Source: Microbispora rosea subsp. aerata (lineage in GTDB: Bacteria; Actinomycetota; Actinomycetes; Streptosporangiales; Streptosporangiaceae). Taken from it: a stretch of DNA of 64,000 nt. Both the position numbers and the translations under genes were made by a program. Positions 1 through 8,051 of the stretch are shown in pieces; within the stretch, counting starts at the first letter, position 1, and each line of letters opens with the position of its first letter. The stretch covers positions 124,001 through 188,000 of the forward strand of contig NZ_BMPY01000003.1 of NCBI RefSeq assembly GCF_014647835.1, in the 5' to 3' direction. The notes below the pieces were generated by a model that worked only from the letters and a program-made list of their open reading frames with translations, was not told the origin of the DNA and did no database searches.

Positions 1-640
1 CGCGCAGCGCCTCGCGCCACGCCTCCTCCGTGCCGGGGCGGTCGTCGGGGTGCACCGCGTCCAGCCAGCCGTGGGCGAGGTACTCCTCCAGGCCCTGGCC
101 GGTGATGGCCCGCCACTGCGGGGCGTCCTCGACCACCGCGCCGCTCGGCGAGGTGATCCACACGAGCTGCTGCTGCGACTCCACCAGCGAGCGGTAGCGT
201 TCCTCGCTGCGCTCGAGCACCTCCTCGTTCTGCTGCCGCTCGGTCACGTCGACCCCGAAGAGCGCGGTCCCGATGACGCCGCCGGCGCCGTGCAGCGGGA
301 AGAACGACACCGCCCAGTGGCGGGTGTCGCCGTTCTCGGCGCGGGTCCTGATCCGCTGGTCGGTGATCGGCAGCGCCTCGTCGGCGATCCGGCGCAGCGC
401 CGCCTCGATCAGGGTGGTCAGGTCGGCCGGCAGAAGCTCGGCCGGTTGGCGTTCAAGGTGTAGCTCGACAGGATGGCCGGTCAGCTCGGTAAAGGTGGAG
501 TTGACCCGGACAAAACGCCCATCCGGGTCAAAAAATGCGAAGGCAAACGGCGCCTCCGACATCAGGCCTCTGAAGAGGTCGGAGTCTGATATGTCCAAAC
601 CGGGCTCCCGGGGCCGGGGCACGGAGGTTTCGGCGCTCAT
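1..640 (-). CDS. PAS-domain signalling protein, N-terminal part (cut by window edge)
   Basis: The ATG at 640 has a GGAGGT ribosome binding site about 9 bases upstream, and the frame stays open to base 1, so only the first ~213 residues are visible. Two PAS-like domains can be read. The first, about residues 22-125, contains 'FDPDGRFVRVNSTFTELTG' and 'GVDVTERQ'. The second begins near residue 140 with 'YRSLVESQQQLVWIT' and runs towards 'HPDDRP'. PAS domains bind small ligands or cofactors and feed a C-terminal output domain, which lies outside the window. In actinomycetes the output is often a SpoIIE-type phosphatase, a histidine kinase or a GGDEF domain; this cannot be decided here. No signal peptide or membrane segment is seen in the visible part. 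Confidence 0.75.
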   Translation of the reverse strand, partial: MSAETSVPRPREPGLDISDSDLFRGLMSEAPFAFAFFDPDGRFVRVNSTFTELTGHPVELHLERQPAELLPADLTTLIEAALRRIADEALPITDQRIRTRAENGDTRHWAVSFFPLHGAGGVIGTALFGVDVTERQQNEEVLERSEERYRSLVESQQQLVWITSPSGAVVEDAPQWRAITGQGLEEYLAHGWLDAVHPDDRPGTEEAWREALR

Positions 641-817
641 GGTCGGCACCTCCGTCGCGTGCCAGCGTCTCCCACGAGGCACATCTCCATAACTGTGATT
701 GGTAGCGCAGATCTGCCCTACATCATCGGCGATCGGCATGCGCGGACGGAAGCCCCGCCCGTCATGCGGTCAACGCATCCTGTCAAAAGACCGGCGCCTC
801 GCGCAGGAAGATCCGGC

Positions 818-1378
818 CTACTTCTTGGCCGCCCGCTTCGCTTCCTGCTTGGTCGCACGGACCAGTTGCAGGCTCTCGGCGTCCACGACGTCGGCCACCG
901 ACCGGTGCACCCCCTCCTCGCCGTACGGCCCCGCGGCCTCGCGCCAGCCGTCCGGGCGCACGCCGCACTGCTTGCCCAGCAGGGCCAGGAAGATCTGGGC
1001 CTTCTGCCGGCCGAATCCGGGGAGGGCCAGCAGCCGGCGCAGCAGCTCGGCGCCGTCGCCGACATCCTCCCATACCTTCTCGGCCGAGCCATCGTAGTGC
1101 TCGACGAGATACGTCGCGAGCGCCTGTACGCGGCCCGCCATCGCCTTGGGGTAGCGATGGACGGCGGGCGTCGCCGCGAACAGAGCCGCGAACTGGTCAG
1201 GATCATAAGAGGCGATCTCACGCGCGTCCAGGTCACGGCCGAGCCGGTCCGCGATCACGCGGGGCCCCGCGAACGCCCGCTCCAACGGCACCTGCTGATC
1301 GAGCAGCATGAGCAGCGCGAGAGGGTTGCGGCCGAGCAGCTCGTCGGCCGCGGGATCCTGAGCGAGCCGGATACGCAT
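818..1378 (-). CDS. HhH-GPD family DNA repair-like protein
   Basis: This is a 186-residue protein. Near the middle it carries a helix-hairpin-helix signature ('LPGFGRQKAQIFLALLG', about residues 120-136), as in HhH-GPD DNA glycosylases. The N-terminal block 'NPLALLMLLDQQVPLERAFAGP' matches the opening of the short actinobacterial HhH-GPD family of unknown substrate (the TIGR03252 type). The C-terminus is lysine-rich (KQEAKRAAKK), which would suit DNA binding. No iron-sulfur cysteine cluster is present, unlike in EndoIII/MutY. It is probably a single gene, read towards the PAS gene. Assignment to base-excision repair is by family only; the lesion is unknown. Confidence 0.8.
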   Translation of the reverse strand: MRIRLAQDPAADELLGRNPLALLMLLDQQVPLERAFAGPRVIADRLGRDLDAREIASYDPDQFAALFAATPAVHRYPKAMAGRVQALATYLVEHYDGSAEKVWEDVGDGAELLRRLLALPGFGRQKAQIFLALLGKQCGVRPDGWREAAGPYGEEGVHRSVADVVDAESLQLVRATKQEAKRAAKK

Positions 1379-1538
1379 GGGATCAGCTTCCCACGCGACG
1401 GCCCGTCGCGAGGGCGGGCCGCCGAAGAGGCGGCCGTCCGGCGGGCGGCGCGGTCACGGAGCGTCAAAGGGTTGACACTGCCCGGGAAAGAGGTGGAATA
1501 AGGGGCGGCAGGTCCCCATTCAGCGAGGAATGCAGTCC

Positions 1539-1793
1539 ATGCCCGTACTCGCAGCGCGAATCGATGGCGGCCCATCACCGGAGCCCGGTCTCCGTGCGCC
1601 GATGGATCTGGTGACCGACCGGCTGGCCGCGGAGTTCCTGACCGTCCCCCTGTCCGCGGTGGCCCGCTGCGTCGCCGACACCTGGGCGTGCGGCGAGCAC
1701 CTGGGGCTCGACGTCACCCCGGAGATCGTCGAACGGGTCGCCCGGGAACACCTCCTGGGCCTGGTCAACTCGGCGCCGCCTTCCAGAGCGTGA
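1539..1793 (+). CDS. small conserved actinobacterial protein (three-helix type)
   Basis: An 84-residue protein. I prefer the ATG at 1539 to the ATG at 1530 because GAGGA at 1525-1529 gives normal spacing only to 1539. The C-terminal two thirds ('DLVTDRLAAEFLTVPLSAVARCVADTW') resembles the short helical proteins of actinomycetes that pair an N-terminal 'L...F..V....V...V' helix with a further helix. No catalytic motif or signal peptide is seen. It stands alone between a leftward gene and the rightward 521-residue gene. The function is unknown. Confidence 0.55.
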   Translation: MPVLAARIDGGPSPEPGLRAPMDLVTDRLAAEFLTVPLSAVARCVADTWACGEHLGLDVTPEIVERVAREHLLGLVNSAPPSRA

Positions 1794-1929
1794 GGCGCCG
1801 TACGGCGCCCTGGCGGCCGTCGCCCCGGCCCGTCGCCGTACGCCGGAAGGTGGAGCGGCAGATAACGGGGAAGTCACCGGCCCGTGTTCCTGATGCCCTT
1901 CGCGGCGGGAATGCGAGAAGGTGGAGACC

Positions 1930-1956
1930 GTGAGCGAGCGGAGCGAGATCTCGTGA
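1930..1956 (+). promoter_or_regulatory. eight-codon upstream ORF overlapping the next start (MSERSEIS)
   Basis: A GTG at 1930 preceded by GGTGGAG opens an eight-codon frame that stops with TGA at 1954-1956. That stop overlaps the GTG (1953-1955) of the 521-residue gene. The element GAGCGAGCGGAGCGAG inside it is itself a short imperfect repeat. The layout suggests the ribosome initiates on the mini-ORF and restarts on the main frame. It could instead be a mobile-like start-region repeat. Confidence 0.45.
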
Positions 1957-3518
1957 GTCGCCGGCGCCGACGTGCCCCCAGGGAGACCCGGCCGCCGGAC
2001 GACGTGTTCGCGGAGATGCTGCTGGCGGCCAGGGAGCTGCTCGCCGTGCGCAGCCCGCTCGACGCGGAGCTCATGGTCTCCGACATGCTCGGCGCGTGGT
2101 GGGGCAAGCGGCTGCCCGGCGGGGACGTCGAGCAGATCCTCGGCGAGGGCCTGGTGGACTACGCGGCCAAGGAGGGCACCCCGGCCGCGCTCACCCTGCT
2201 CATCTCCGTCGCCTACCTCGGCACCGCCCGCCAGGCCGCCAAGGCCGAGGGCGCCGCGCTCGCGCTGATCGAGTCGGGCGTCGCCCGGCCGCGCTGGGCG
2301 GACCGGGTCGGCGCGGTCAAGCCGACCGGCTGTTACGTCTCCAGGGACGTGTACGGCGACCAGGACACCGTCGTGTGCACCTTCGCCTACAACGGCGAGG
2401 ACAGGCACGCGCTGGTCGTGGTCGTCGACTACAACATGGGCGGCATGGCCCGCGACGCCTGGGTGTCGTCACAGGTCGACAAGCTGCTCGAGCAGGCCAG
2501 GCTGGAGGCGGCGGGCAACGCGCTGCTGCGGTTCGAGGAGCTGGAGCCGCAGCAGGCGCGTGCGCTCCTGGAGTTCGCGATGAAGGCGACGAGGACCGCC
2601 GCGCACGGCCGTGGCGGCCCGAAGCTGGTGAGCGACAGCTACAGCGCCTACCACGCGTTCGCGCGGGCGCGCATCAAGGCGCTGCCGCCCGGGCGGATGC
2701 GCCCGGCCCCCGCGCACGCCGAGGCCCCCTACAGCCGCGACCGCCGGGCGATGCTCGCGGCCGAGTTCCTCGCCTCGGACGCGGCGGAGAACCTGTCGGA
2801 CCCCTCGGCCGCCTCCCGGTGCGCCGACCACATCATCGACTACGGCTGCGACCAGGACTTCGGCCGGCCGCTGCGGGTGAGCCCGACCAAGTGCGAGACG
2901 TTCCTGCTCGACTGGCTGCCGCGCAAGGTCCTGCTCAGCCCGGCCGAGCAGGACGCGATGCCGCACGTGCTGTCGGCCTGGGTGCGCTTCGCCGGCCCGC
3001 GGATCGGGCTGCCCGAGCGGGGCGTGCGCGCGACGCTCGACGCGGTGTGGGAGGCGACCGCCCGGTTCACCGAGGCCTACCGGGACCCGACCACCTTCGG
3101 GCTCGACCGCTCGCTCGTGGAACGGCTGCTGCCCGACGGCGACCTGTCCGCGCTGGCCCGCCGCGCGTTCGCCTTCCCCCTGCTGCAGGGCATGCGCGGC
3201 TCGACCAACCTCGACCTGCTGAACCCGGCGGACGAGGCCGACCGGCGGATCCTGCTGGAGATCGACCACGCCGGCGAGCTGGACCGCGCGGACCTGGAGG
3301 AACACCTCGCCTGGCACGAGGAGATCGCGAGCCGGCTGTGGGTCGGCGACCCGCCGCAGCTGTGGGAGGCCGCCCAGCGCCTGATCGACCTCGGGCACGA
3401 CCGGCACGACGTGCTGCACGTCCTCATCGAGATCGCCGAGCGGATCGGCGACCATCCGGACGAGCTGGCCGCCGCCCTGGACGACATCGCCGACATCCCG
3501 GACGAGCCTCCGATCTGA
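1953..3518 (+). CDS. conserved actinobacterial hypothetical protein, 521 aa
   Basis: I do not recognise a named domain. The GTG at 1953 overlaps by two bases the stop of an eight-codon mini-ORF (1930-1956) that has the better ribosome binding site, so this start looks translationally coupled. The sequence is soluble, acidic and helix-rich, with a basic N-terminus (SRRRRRAPRE). A central stretch contains 'YNGEDRHALVVVVDYNMGG' and later 'SRCADHIIDYGCDQDFGRPLRVSPTKCE', both of which look conserved. The C-terminal ~60 residues form long helices ending in 'DIADIPDEPPI'. There is no membrane segment or signal peptide. It is followed by a bidirectional terminator. The function is unknown. Confidence 0.75.
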   Translation: MSRRRRRAPRETRPPDDVFAEMLLAARELLAVRSPLDAELMVSDMLGAWWGKRLPGGDVEQILGEGLVDYAAKEGTPAALTLLISVAYLGTARQAAKAEGAALALIESGVARPRWADRVGAVKPTGCYVSRDVYGDQDTVVCTFAYNGEDRHALVVVVDYNMGGMARDAWVSSQVDKLLEQARLEAAGNALLRFEELEPQQARALLEFAMKATRTAAHGRGGPKLVSDSYSAYHAFARARIKALPPGRMRPAPAHAEAPYSRDRRAMLAAEFLASDAAENLSDPSAASRCADHIIDYGCDQDFGRPLRVSPTKCETFLLDWLPRKVLLSPAEQDAMPHVLSAWVRFAGPRIGLPERGVRATLDAVWEATARFTEAYRDPTTFGLDRSLVERLLPDGDLSALARRAFAFPLLQGMRGSTNLDLLNPADEADRRILLEIDHAGELDRADLEEHLAWHEEIASRLWVGDPPQLWEAAQRLIDLGHDRHDVLHVLIEIAERIGDHPDELAAALDDIADIPDEPPI

Positions 3519-3529
3519 CGCCGGGCGAA

Positions 3530-3555
3530 CCGGGGCCACGCCCACGTGGCCCCGG
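3530..3555. terminator. bidirectional hairpin terminator
   Basis: A perfect 11-bp stem (CCGGGGCCACG / CGTGGCCCCGG) with a 4-base loop lies in the 58-bp gap between two convergent genes. It can end transcription from both sides; there is no clear T run. Confidence 0.7.
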
Positions 3556-3576
3556 CGAGAGCCCGCGTCCGGCCGG

Positions 3577-5286
3577 TCAGGAGGCGTAGCCGATGTCCTC
3601 GTACCTGAGGTCGAAGAACCCGTTGGCCCCGATGTTGGCCAGCGCCGACCGCACGGCCACGCCCTGCGGGCACTGGTAGAGCGGCAGCACGTTGACCTTC
3701 TGCCAGACCAGCCGGTCGGCCTCGTTGAGCAGGCCGGGCACCTTGGCGGCGTCGAGCGTGCTGCCGGCGCGGTACATGGCCTCGTCGATCTGCTCGCTTC
3801 CGCTTCGGCCGAGGTTGGAGTACCACTCGGTGCCGTCGCCCCGCCGGCCGCCGCCGCTCTCGCCGTTCGCGTAGATGTCGAAGACGCTCGACACCGGGTA
3901 CGGACTGGCCGGGTAGGCGAAGGCGGTGAGGTCGAAGTCGCCGGGGATGAGGTGCTTGCGGAAGAAGTCGTCGAACGCCACCTTGCGCACCTCGACCCGG
4001 ATGCCGACGCGCTGGAGCATCTGCCGTGCCACCTCGGCCTCGACGCCGCTCATGACGATCCCGTCGGGGACGACGAAGCGCAGCGTGAGCGGTTTGCCGT
4101 TCTTCACGCGGGTCTTGCCCGACATCTTCCAGCCCGCCTCGTCGAGCAGCCGCCCGGCCCGCGCCGGGTCGTACGCGCCGATCGTGCCGGCGTTGGAGCG
4201 GTAGCCGTACTGGCTGTTCATCAGGAAGTGGTTGTCCAGCGTCACGGGCGGCCAGCTCAGGCCCTTCAGGTCCATCTGCATCAGGCCGCGGCGGTCGATG
4301 GCCGCGGCGACGGCCTCGCGCACCCGCACGTCGGCCAGGACCGGGCTTTCCCCGTTGAAGGTGAACTGCCGATACTGGGTGCCCGCGGCCTGCCGGATCA
4401 CGGCGTCCCACGCCTCCCTGACCCGCGCGTAGTCGTCGGGCGACGGGCCCACCTCGAAGACGTCCACGTCGCCCTTGGTGAACGCGTGGACCATCTGGTC
4501 GGGACGCACGGCCCGGAACACGATGCTGTCCAGCTTGGCCCGGTTGCCCCACCAGCCGGGGTTGCGGGTGAGCGTGACCGTACGGCCCTTGACGTCGAGG
4601 CGCTCGACCCTGAAGGGCCCGGCGGTCACCGGGATTCGGTTGATCCAGTCGGCGTTGAACGCCGCCGCGGTCGCGTTGGTGGCGCTGGGATACAGCGGCG
4701 TGAACAGGGACTGCCACTCGTTGAACGGCTGGGCGAGGGTGACCACCACCTCGCGGTCGCTCGCCCCGCGGGCCACGCTCTGGATGTTCTCGTACGCGAT
4801 GGTCGAGTCGACCCGGTAGTCCCGGTCGCGGCCGCTCATGGCCTTCCACTGGGCGGCGAAGTCGGCCCAGGTGATCGGCCTGCCGTCCGACCACTTCGCC
4901 TTGGGGTTGATCGTGTAGGTGATGACCTGACGGGGGGAGGTCGCGGTGATCCTGGCGTTGGTCACGTAGTCGGTGTCGAGGGTCAGCCGCCCCCGCTCGT
5001 CCGAGCGGAACGTGCGCGGCATCAGCGCGTCCGTCACCACCTTCACGGCGGTGGTGTCGCCGTCGATGTGGTTGCGGTTCCACTGCGTGGGAAAGTCGAC
5101 GAGCCCCCACCGGAGCGTGCCGCCGTCCTTGACCTTCTCCCGGGCCAGCGGATTGATGTCGTACGCCTTGACCGGGGAGGGGGCGAGCCCGTTGTCCGGT
5201 TCGCCGGGCCCCCGCTGCGCGCCGCAGGCACCGGCGGCCCACAGAGCGGCCAGTGTGGCCAGGGCAACCGGCCATCGTGCTCTCAC
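3577..5286 (-). CDS. ABC transporter substrate-binding lipoprotein, family 5 (oligopeptide/nickel type)
   Basis: A 569-residue secreted lipoprotein. The N-terminus has a signal sequence ending in a lipobox 'AAGAC', with Cys21 as the lipidation site. The rest follows the SBP_bac_5 layout: 'GGTLRWGLVDFPTQWN' near residue 55, 'YTINPKAKWSDGRPITWADF' near 125-144 (the family hallmark), 'AVAAAIDRR', and a C-terminal 'QGVAVRS'. These proteins capture peptides, nickel complexes or sugars outside the cell and hand them to a Dpp/Opp-type permease. No permease or ATPase gene is adjacent, so the partner is elsewhere or the protein acts as an orphan receptor. The ligand cannot be told from sequence. Confidence 0.88.
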   Translation of the reverse strand: MRARWPVALATLAALWAAGACGAQRGPGEPDNGLAPSPVKAYDINPLAREKVKDGGTLRWGLVDFPTQWNRNHIDGDTTAVKVVTDALMPRTFRSDERGRLTLDTDYVTNARITATSPRQVITYTINPKAKWSDGRPITWADFAAQWKAMSGRDRDYRVDSTIAYENIQSVARGASDREVVVTLAQPFNEWQSLFTPLYPSATNATAAAFNADWINRIPVTAGPFRVERLDVKGRTVTLTRNPGWWGNRAKLDSIVFRAVRPDQMVHAFTKGDVDVFEVGPSPDDYARVREAWDAVIRQAAGTQYRQFTFNGESPVLADVRVREAVAAAIDRRGLMQMDLKGLSWPPVTLDNHFLMNSQYGYRSNAGTIGAYDPARAGRLLDEAGWKMSGKTRVKNGKPLTLRFVVPDGIVMSGVEAEVARQMLQRVGIRVEVRKVAFDDFFRKHLIPGDFDLTAFAYPASPYPVSSVFDIYANGESGGGRRGDGTEWYSNLGRSGSEQIDEAMYRAGSTLDAAKVPGLLNEADRLVWQKVNVLPLYQCPQGVAVRSALANIGANGFFDLRYEDIGYAS

Positions 5287-5386
5287 GTGTTTCTCCGATC
5301 CCTCCGGCTACCATACGCAGTCGATTAGTAGCAGGAAGTGATGACCCTAGGCCATCGGGACACGCGTTCGCCGGGTCTCCCGTGGG

Positions 5387-7735
5387 TCAGGACAGCTCGT
5401 CCACCGCGCCGCGGACGTCCGCGCTGGTGATCGTCGTGAGCTCGGCGGCGTTCGCCGACCCCTGCTCGGCGAGGCGGACGTCGCGCCGCAGCGCGGCCCG
5501 CTCGTACAGCGAGCGCGCGAAGCGGCCGTTCCCCAGCCCGTCGATGAGCCCCTCCCGGCAGACCCAGTCGAAGACGTCGGCGAGGTCGCGCCTGGCGGAG
5601 GCGTCGAACCTGTCGCCGCCGGCGGAGGCCAGCAGCTCCGCGATCTCGGTCAGCTCCGGCGGGGAGTAGGAGGGGAACGACACGCGCTGGTTGAACCGGG
5701 AGGCCAGACCGGGGTTGGTCGCCAGGAACGCGTCCATCTCGCGCTCGTAGCCGGCCAGGATGATGACCACGCGGTCGCGGTCGTCCTCGGCGCGCTTCAG
5801 CAGGGTCTGCACCGCCTCGGCCCCGAAGGCGTCGCCCCCCGAGTAGCCGGTGTTGACCAGGCTGTAGGCCTCGTCGATGAACAGCACGCCGCCGAGCGCC
5901 CGGTCGACCAGCTCGTTGGTCTTGATCGCGGTCGCGCCGAGGTGCTGGCCGACCAGGTCGGCCCGCGACGCCTCGACCACGTCGGGCCGGGCCAGCAGGC
6001 CCAGCGCGGAGAAGATCCGGCCGAGGATCCGGGCCACGGTCGTCTTCCCGGTGCCCGGAGGGCCGACGAACACGAAGTGCCGCATCTGCGACTGGACCGG
6101 CAGGCCCTGCTCCTGGCGCATCCTCGCCACCTTGAGCTGGGCCGTGATCGCGTGGACCTGCCGTTTGACCGGTTCGAGCCCGGCCATCCTGTCGAGGTCG
6201 GCGAGCGCCTCGTCCAGGGTGGGGGTGACCTGGTAGCCGCGATACCTCGCGGTGATCTCGTTGAACGCCTTGGTCACGTCGTCCGCGGTGGTGGTGACCA
6301 GGTCCTCGCCGCGCGGCGCGCCGCCGGCGCTCACCACCCGCACGTCGCGGGCCTGCGCGGCGGCCTCGGCGAGGCTGCGGGCGAAGCGGGCGTTGCCGAG
6401 CTCGTCGACGAGCCCCCGGCGGTCCACGTCCTCGAACAGCCGCCGCAGCACGGGCCGGGCCTCGGGCGCGAGCCGGTCTCCCCGGCGCTCCTGCAGCGCC
6501 TCGGTGATCTCCAGCAGCTCGTCGGGGCTGTAGCTGGGGAAGCGCACGCGGGTGGCGAAACGGCTGGACAGCCCCGGGTTGGACGCGAGGAAGTCGTTCA
6601 TCTCCCGCTCGTAGCCCGCCAGGATGACGATGAGCCGGTCGCGGTCGTCCTCGGCGCGCTTGAGCAGCGTCTGCACGGCCTCGGCGCCGAACCGGTCCGG
6701 CTGGCCGTCGCCGGAGTTGATGAGGCTGTACGCCTCGTCCACGAACAGGACGCCGCCGAGCGCGCGGTCGATCAGCTCGTTGGTCTTGATCGCCGTGGCG
6801 CCCAGGTACTCCCCCACGAGGTCGGCGCGCTGCGCCTCGACCACGAACGGCGTCTCCAGCAGCCCGAACGCGTAGAAGATCTTGGCGAGCGACCGGGCCA
6901 CGCTGGTCTTGCCGGTGCCGGGAGGCCCGACGAACACGAAATGGCGCATCGGCCGCTCGTTGGCGTAGCCCGCCTCCCTGCGCAGCCGGGCCGCCTCGAT
7001 CGACGCGGCGATGGCCCGCACCTGCTCCTTGACCGGTTCGAGGCCGATCATGGACTCCAGCTCCGCGAGCGCCTGCTCCACCGTGATGGGCGGCGGGGCG
7101 CCGGTCTCGGCCGCGGCGGTCTGATGCCCGCCGGCCCTGGCGCGCACCCGCACCTGGGTCTCGGCGCCCGCCTCCGCCCGCTCCGCCTCGGCGCGCACCC
7201 TGCGGGCCAGCACCAGGCGGTAGACGAGCACCGCGGCGGCCACGCCGTACGCGCCCCACAGGGCGGCGGTCGGCGACAGCGGCGACAGCGCCAGGGCGAC
7301 GACCCCGGCGGGCGCGAGGGCCGCCAGCGTCGTCAGCCAGGGCGGGACCCACCGGATCAGATGGGCCGCGCCGCCGGCCAGCGCGCCCAGCAGCATGAGC
7401 AGGCCGGGCACGATCGACTGCCCGCCGAACACGCCCATGAACAGCGGCAGCAGCAGGCCCCACCCGGCGAGCACGAGCACGGTCGCGGCCGCGCGCGGAT
7501 AGCTGAGCGTCAGCGCGAGGAAGGACAGCGCCAGGAGTGTGTAGAGGAACGTGGGCACCAGCGACCAGTCGAGCGCCGCCGCCACTCCCATGGTCGCGAC
7601 CAGCAGCACCACGAACAGCGCACGTCGCGCGAACGGCGGAAGTTGGAAATAGCGGAAGCGCACCTGTTCGAACAGATTACGGGCCGCAGTCCGGCTTAAG
7701 AGGCTCGCCGCCCGTGCCCTGTCGGAGTCCCGCAT
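5387..7735 (-). CDS. membrane-anchored protein with two CbbX/SpoVK-type AAA+ domains
   Basis: A 782-residue protein. The ATG at 7735 has GGGGAGG six bases upstream. Residues ~36-175 hold about five or six hydrophobic segments, followed by a charged linker. Then come two AAA+ modules of the CbbX/CfxQ/SpoVK type. Walker A is GPPGTGKT at about 270-277 and again at 558-565. Walker B is 'VLFVDEAYSL' near 329-338 and 'VLFIDEAYSL' near 617-626. Sensor 'ILAGYEREM' and arginine-finger-like 'SRF' blocks also occur in both. The two modules are close relatives, so they arose by internal duplication. Such ATPases remodel protein complexes. The membrane N-terminus is unusual for the family and suggests a target at the cytoplasmic membrane. 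The target is unknown. Confidence 0.85.
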   Translation of the reverse strand: MRDSDRARAASLLSRTAARNLFEQVRFRYFQLPPFARRALFVVLLVATMGVAAALDWSLVPTFLYTLLALSFLALTLSYPRAAATVLVLAGWGLLLPLFMGVFGGQSIVPGLLMLLGALAGGAAHLIRWVPPWLTTLAALAPAGVVALALSPLSPTAALWGAYGVAAAVLVYRLVLARRVRAEAERAEAGAETQVRVRARAGGHQTAAAETGAPPPITVEQALAELESMIGLEPVKEQVRAIAASIEAARLRREAGYANERPMRHFVFVGPPGTGKTSVARSLAKIFYAFGLLETPFVVEAQRADLVGEYLGATAIKTNELIDRALGGVLFVDEAYSLINSGDGQPDRFGAEAVQTLLKRAEDDRDRLIVILAGYEREMNDFLASNPGLSSRFATRVRFPSYSPDELLEITEALQERRGDRLAPEARPVLRRLFEDVDRRGLVDELGNARFARSLAEAAAQARDVRVVSAGGAPRGEDLVTTTADDVTKAFNEITARYRGYQVTPTLDEALADLDRMAGLEPVKRQVHAITAQLKVARMRQEQGLPVQSQMRHFVFVGPPGTGKTTVARILGRIFSALGLLARPDVVEASRADLVGQHLGATAIKTNELVDRALGGVLFIDEAYSLVNTGYSGGDAFGAEAVQTLLKRAEDDRDRVVIILAGYEREMDAFLATNPGLASRFNQRVSFPSYSPPELTEIAELLASAGGDRFDASARRDLADVFDWVCREGLIDGLGNGRFARSLYERAALRRDVRLAEQGSANAAELTTITSADVRGAVDELS

Positions 7736-8051
7736 CGACGCCTCCCCGCTTCGACCCCGGTTATACCGCACGCGCGCGCGGAATGGGTGGACCCATGCGG
7801 CGGGAGGACGCGGCACGTCGCGTCCGGCGCGGCGGCGCGCGCACCCCTGCCCGATATCCCGGGCATTCCGCGAAGGGGCGCGGGCGGGAGACCGTCCGGC
7901 GGATCGGTCCAGTTGATCACCTGGGGTGATGCGCATCTGGCGATATGTTCCCGACATCACCGGAAGGGCTGAGAGATCCGCTTCCCATGGCCTAAGCTGC
8001 CACGCATGTTCCAGCGGGCCGGAATTTTCGGGCAGGAGCACTGAGCGGTCG
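7736..8051. other. divergent intergenic region with a 15-bp palindrome
   Basis: This 316-bp gap separates the leftward AAA+ gene from the rightward MFS gene, so it must hold both promoters. I see no further ORF with a good ribosome binding site. The clearest element is ATCACC-TGG-GGTGAT at 7916-7930, a perfect 6-bp inverted repeat with a 3-bp centre. It is a plausible operator for a TetR- or MarR-like repressor of the transporter. A Z-DNA-like (CG)n run lies near 7770-7781. Confidence 0.4.

Noticed and set aside
7961-7980. GGGCTGAGAGAT, which recalls the conserved CTGAGA of a TPP riboswitch, upstream of the MFS gene
   Set aside because: The other TPP-riboswitch parts (the CTGATC..GG block and the closing stems) are absent in the following 70 bases, and the gene downstream has no thiamine link.
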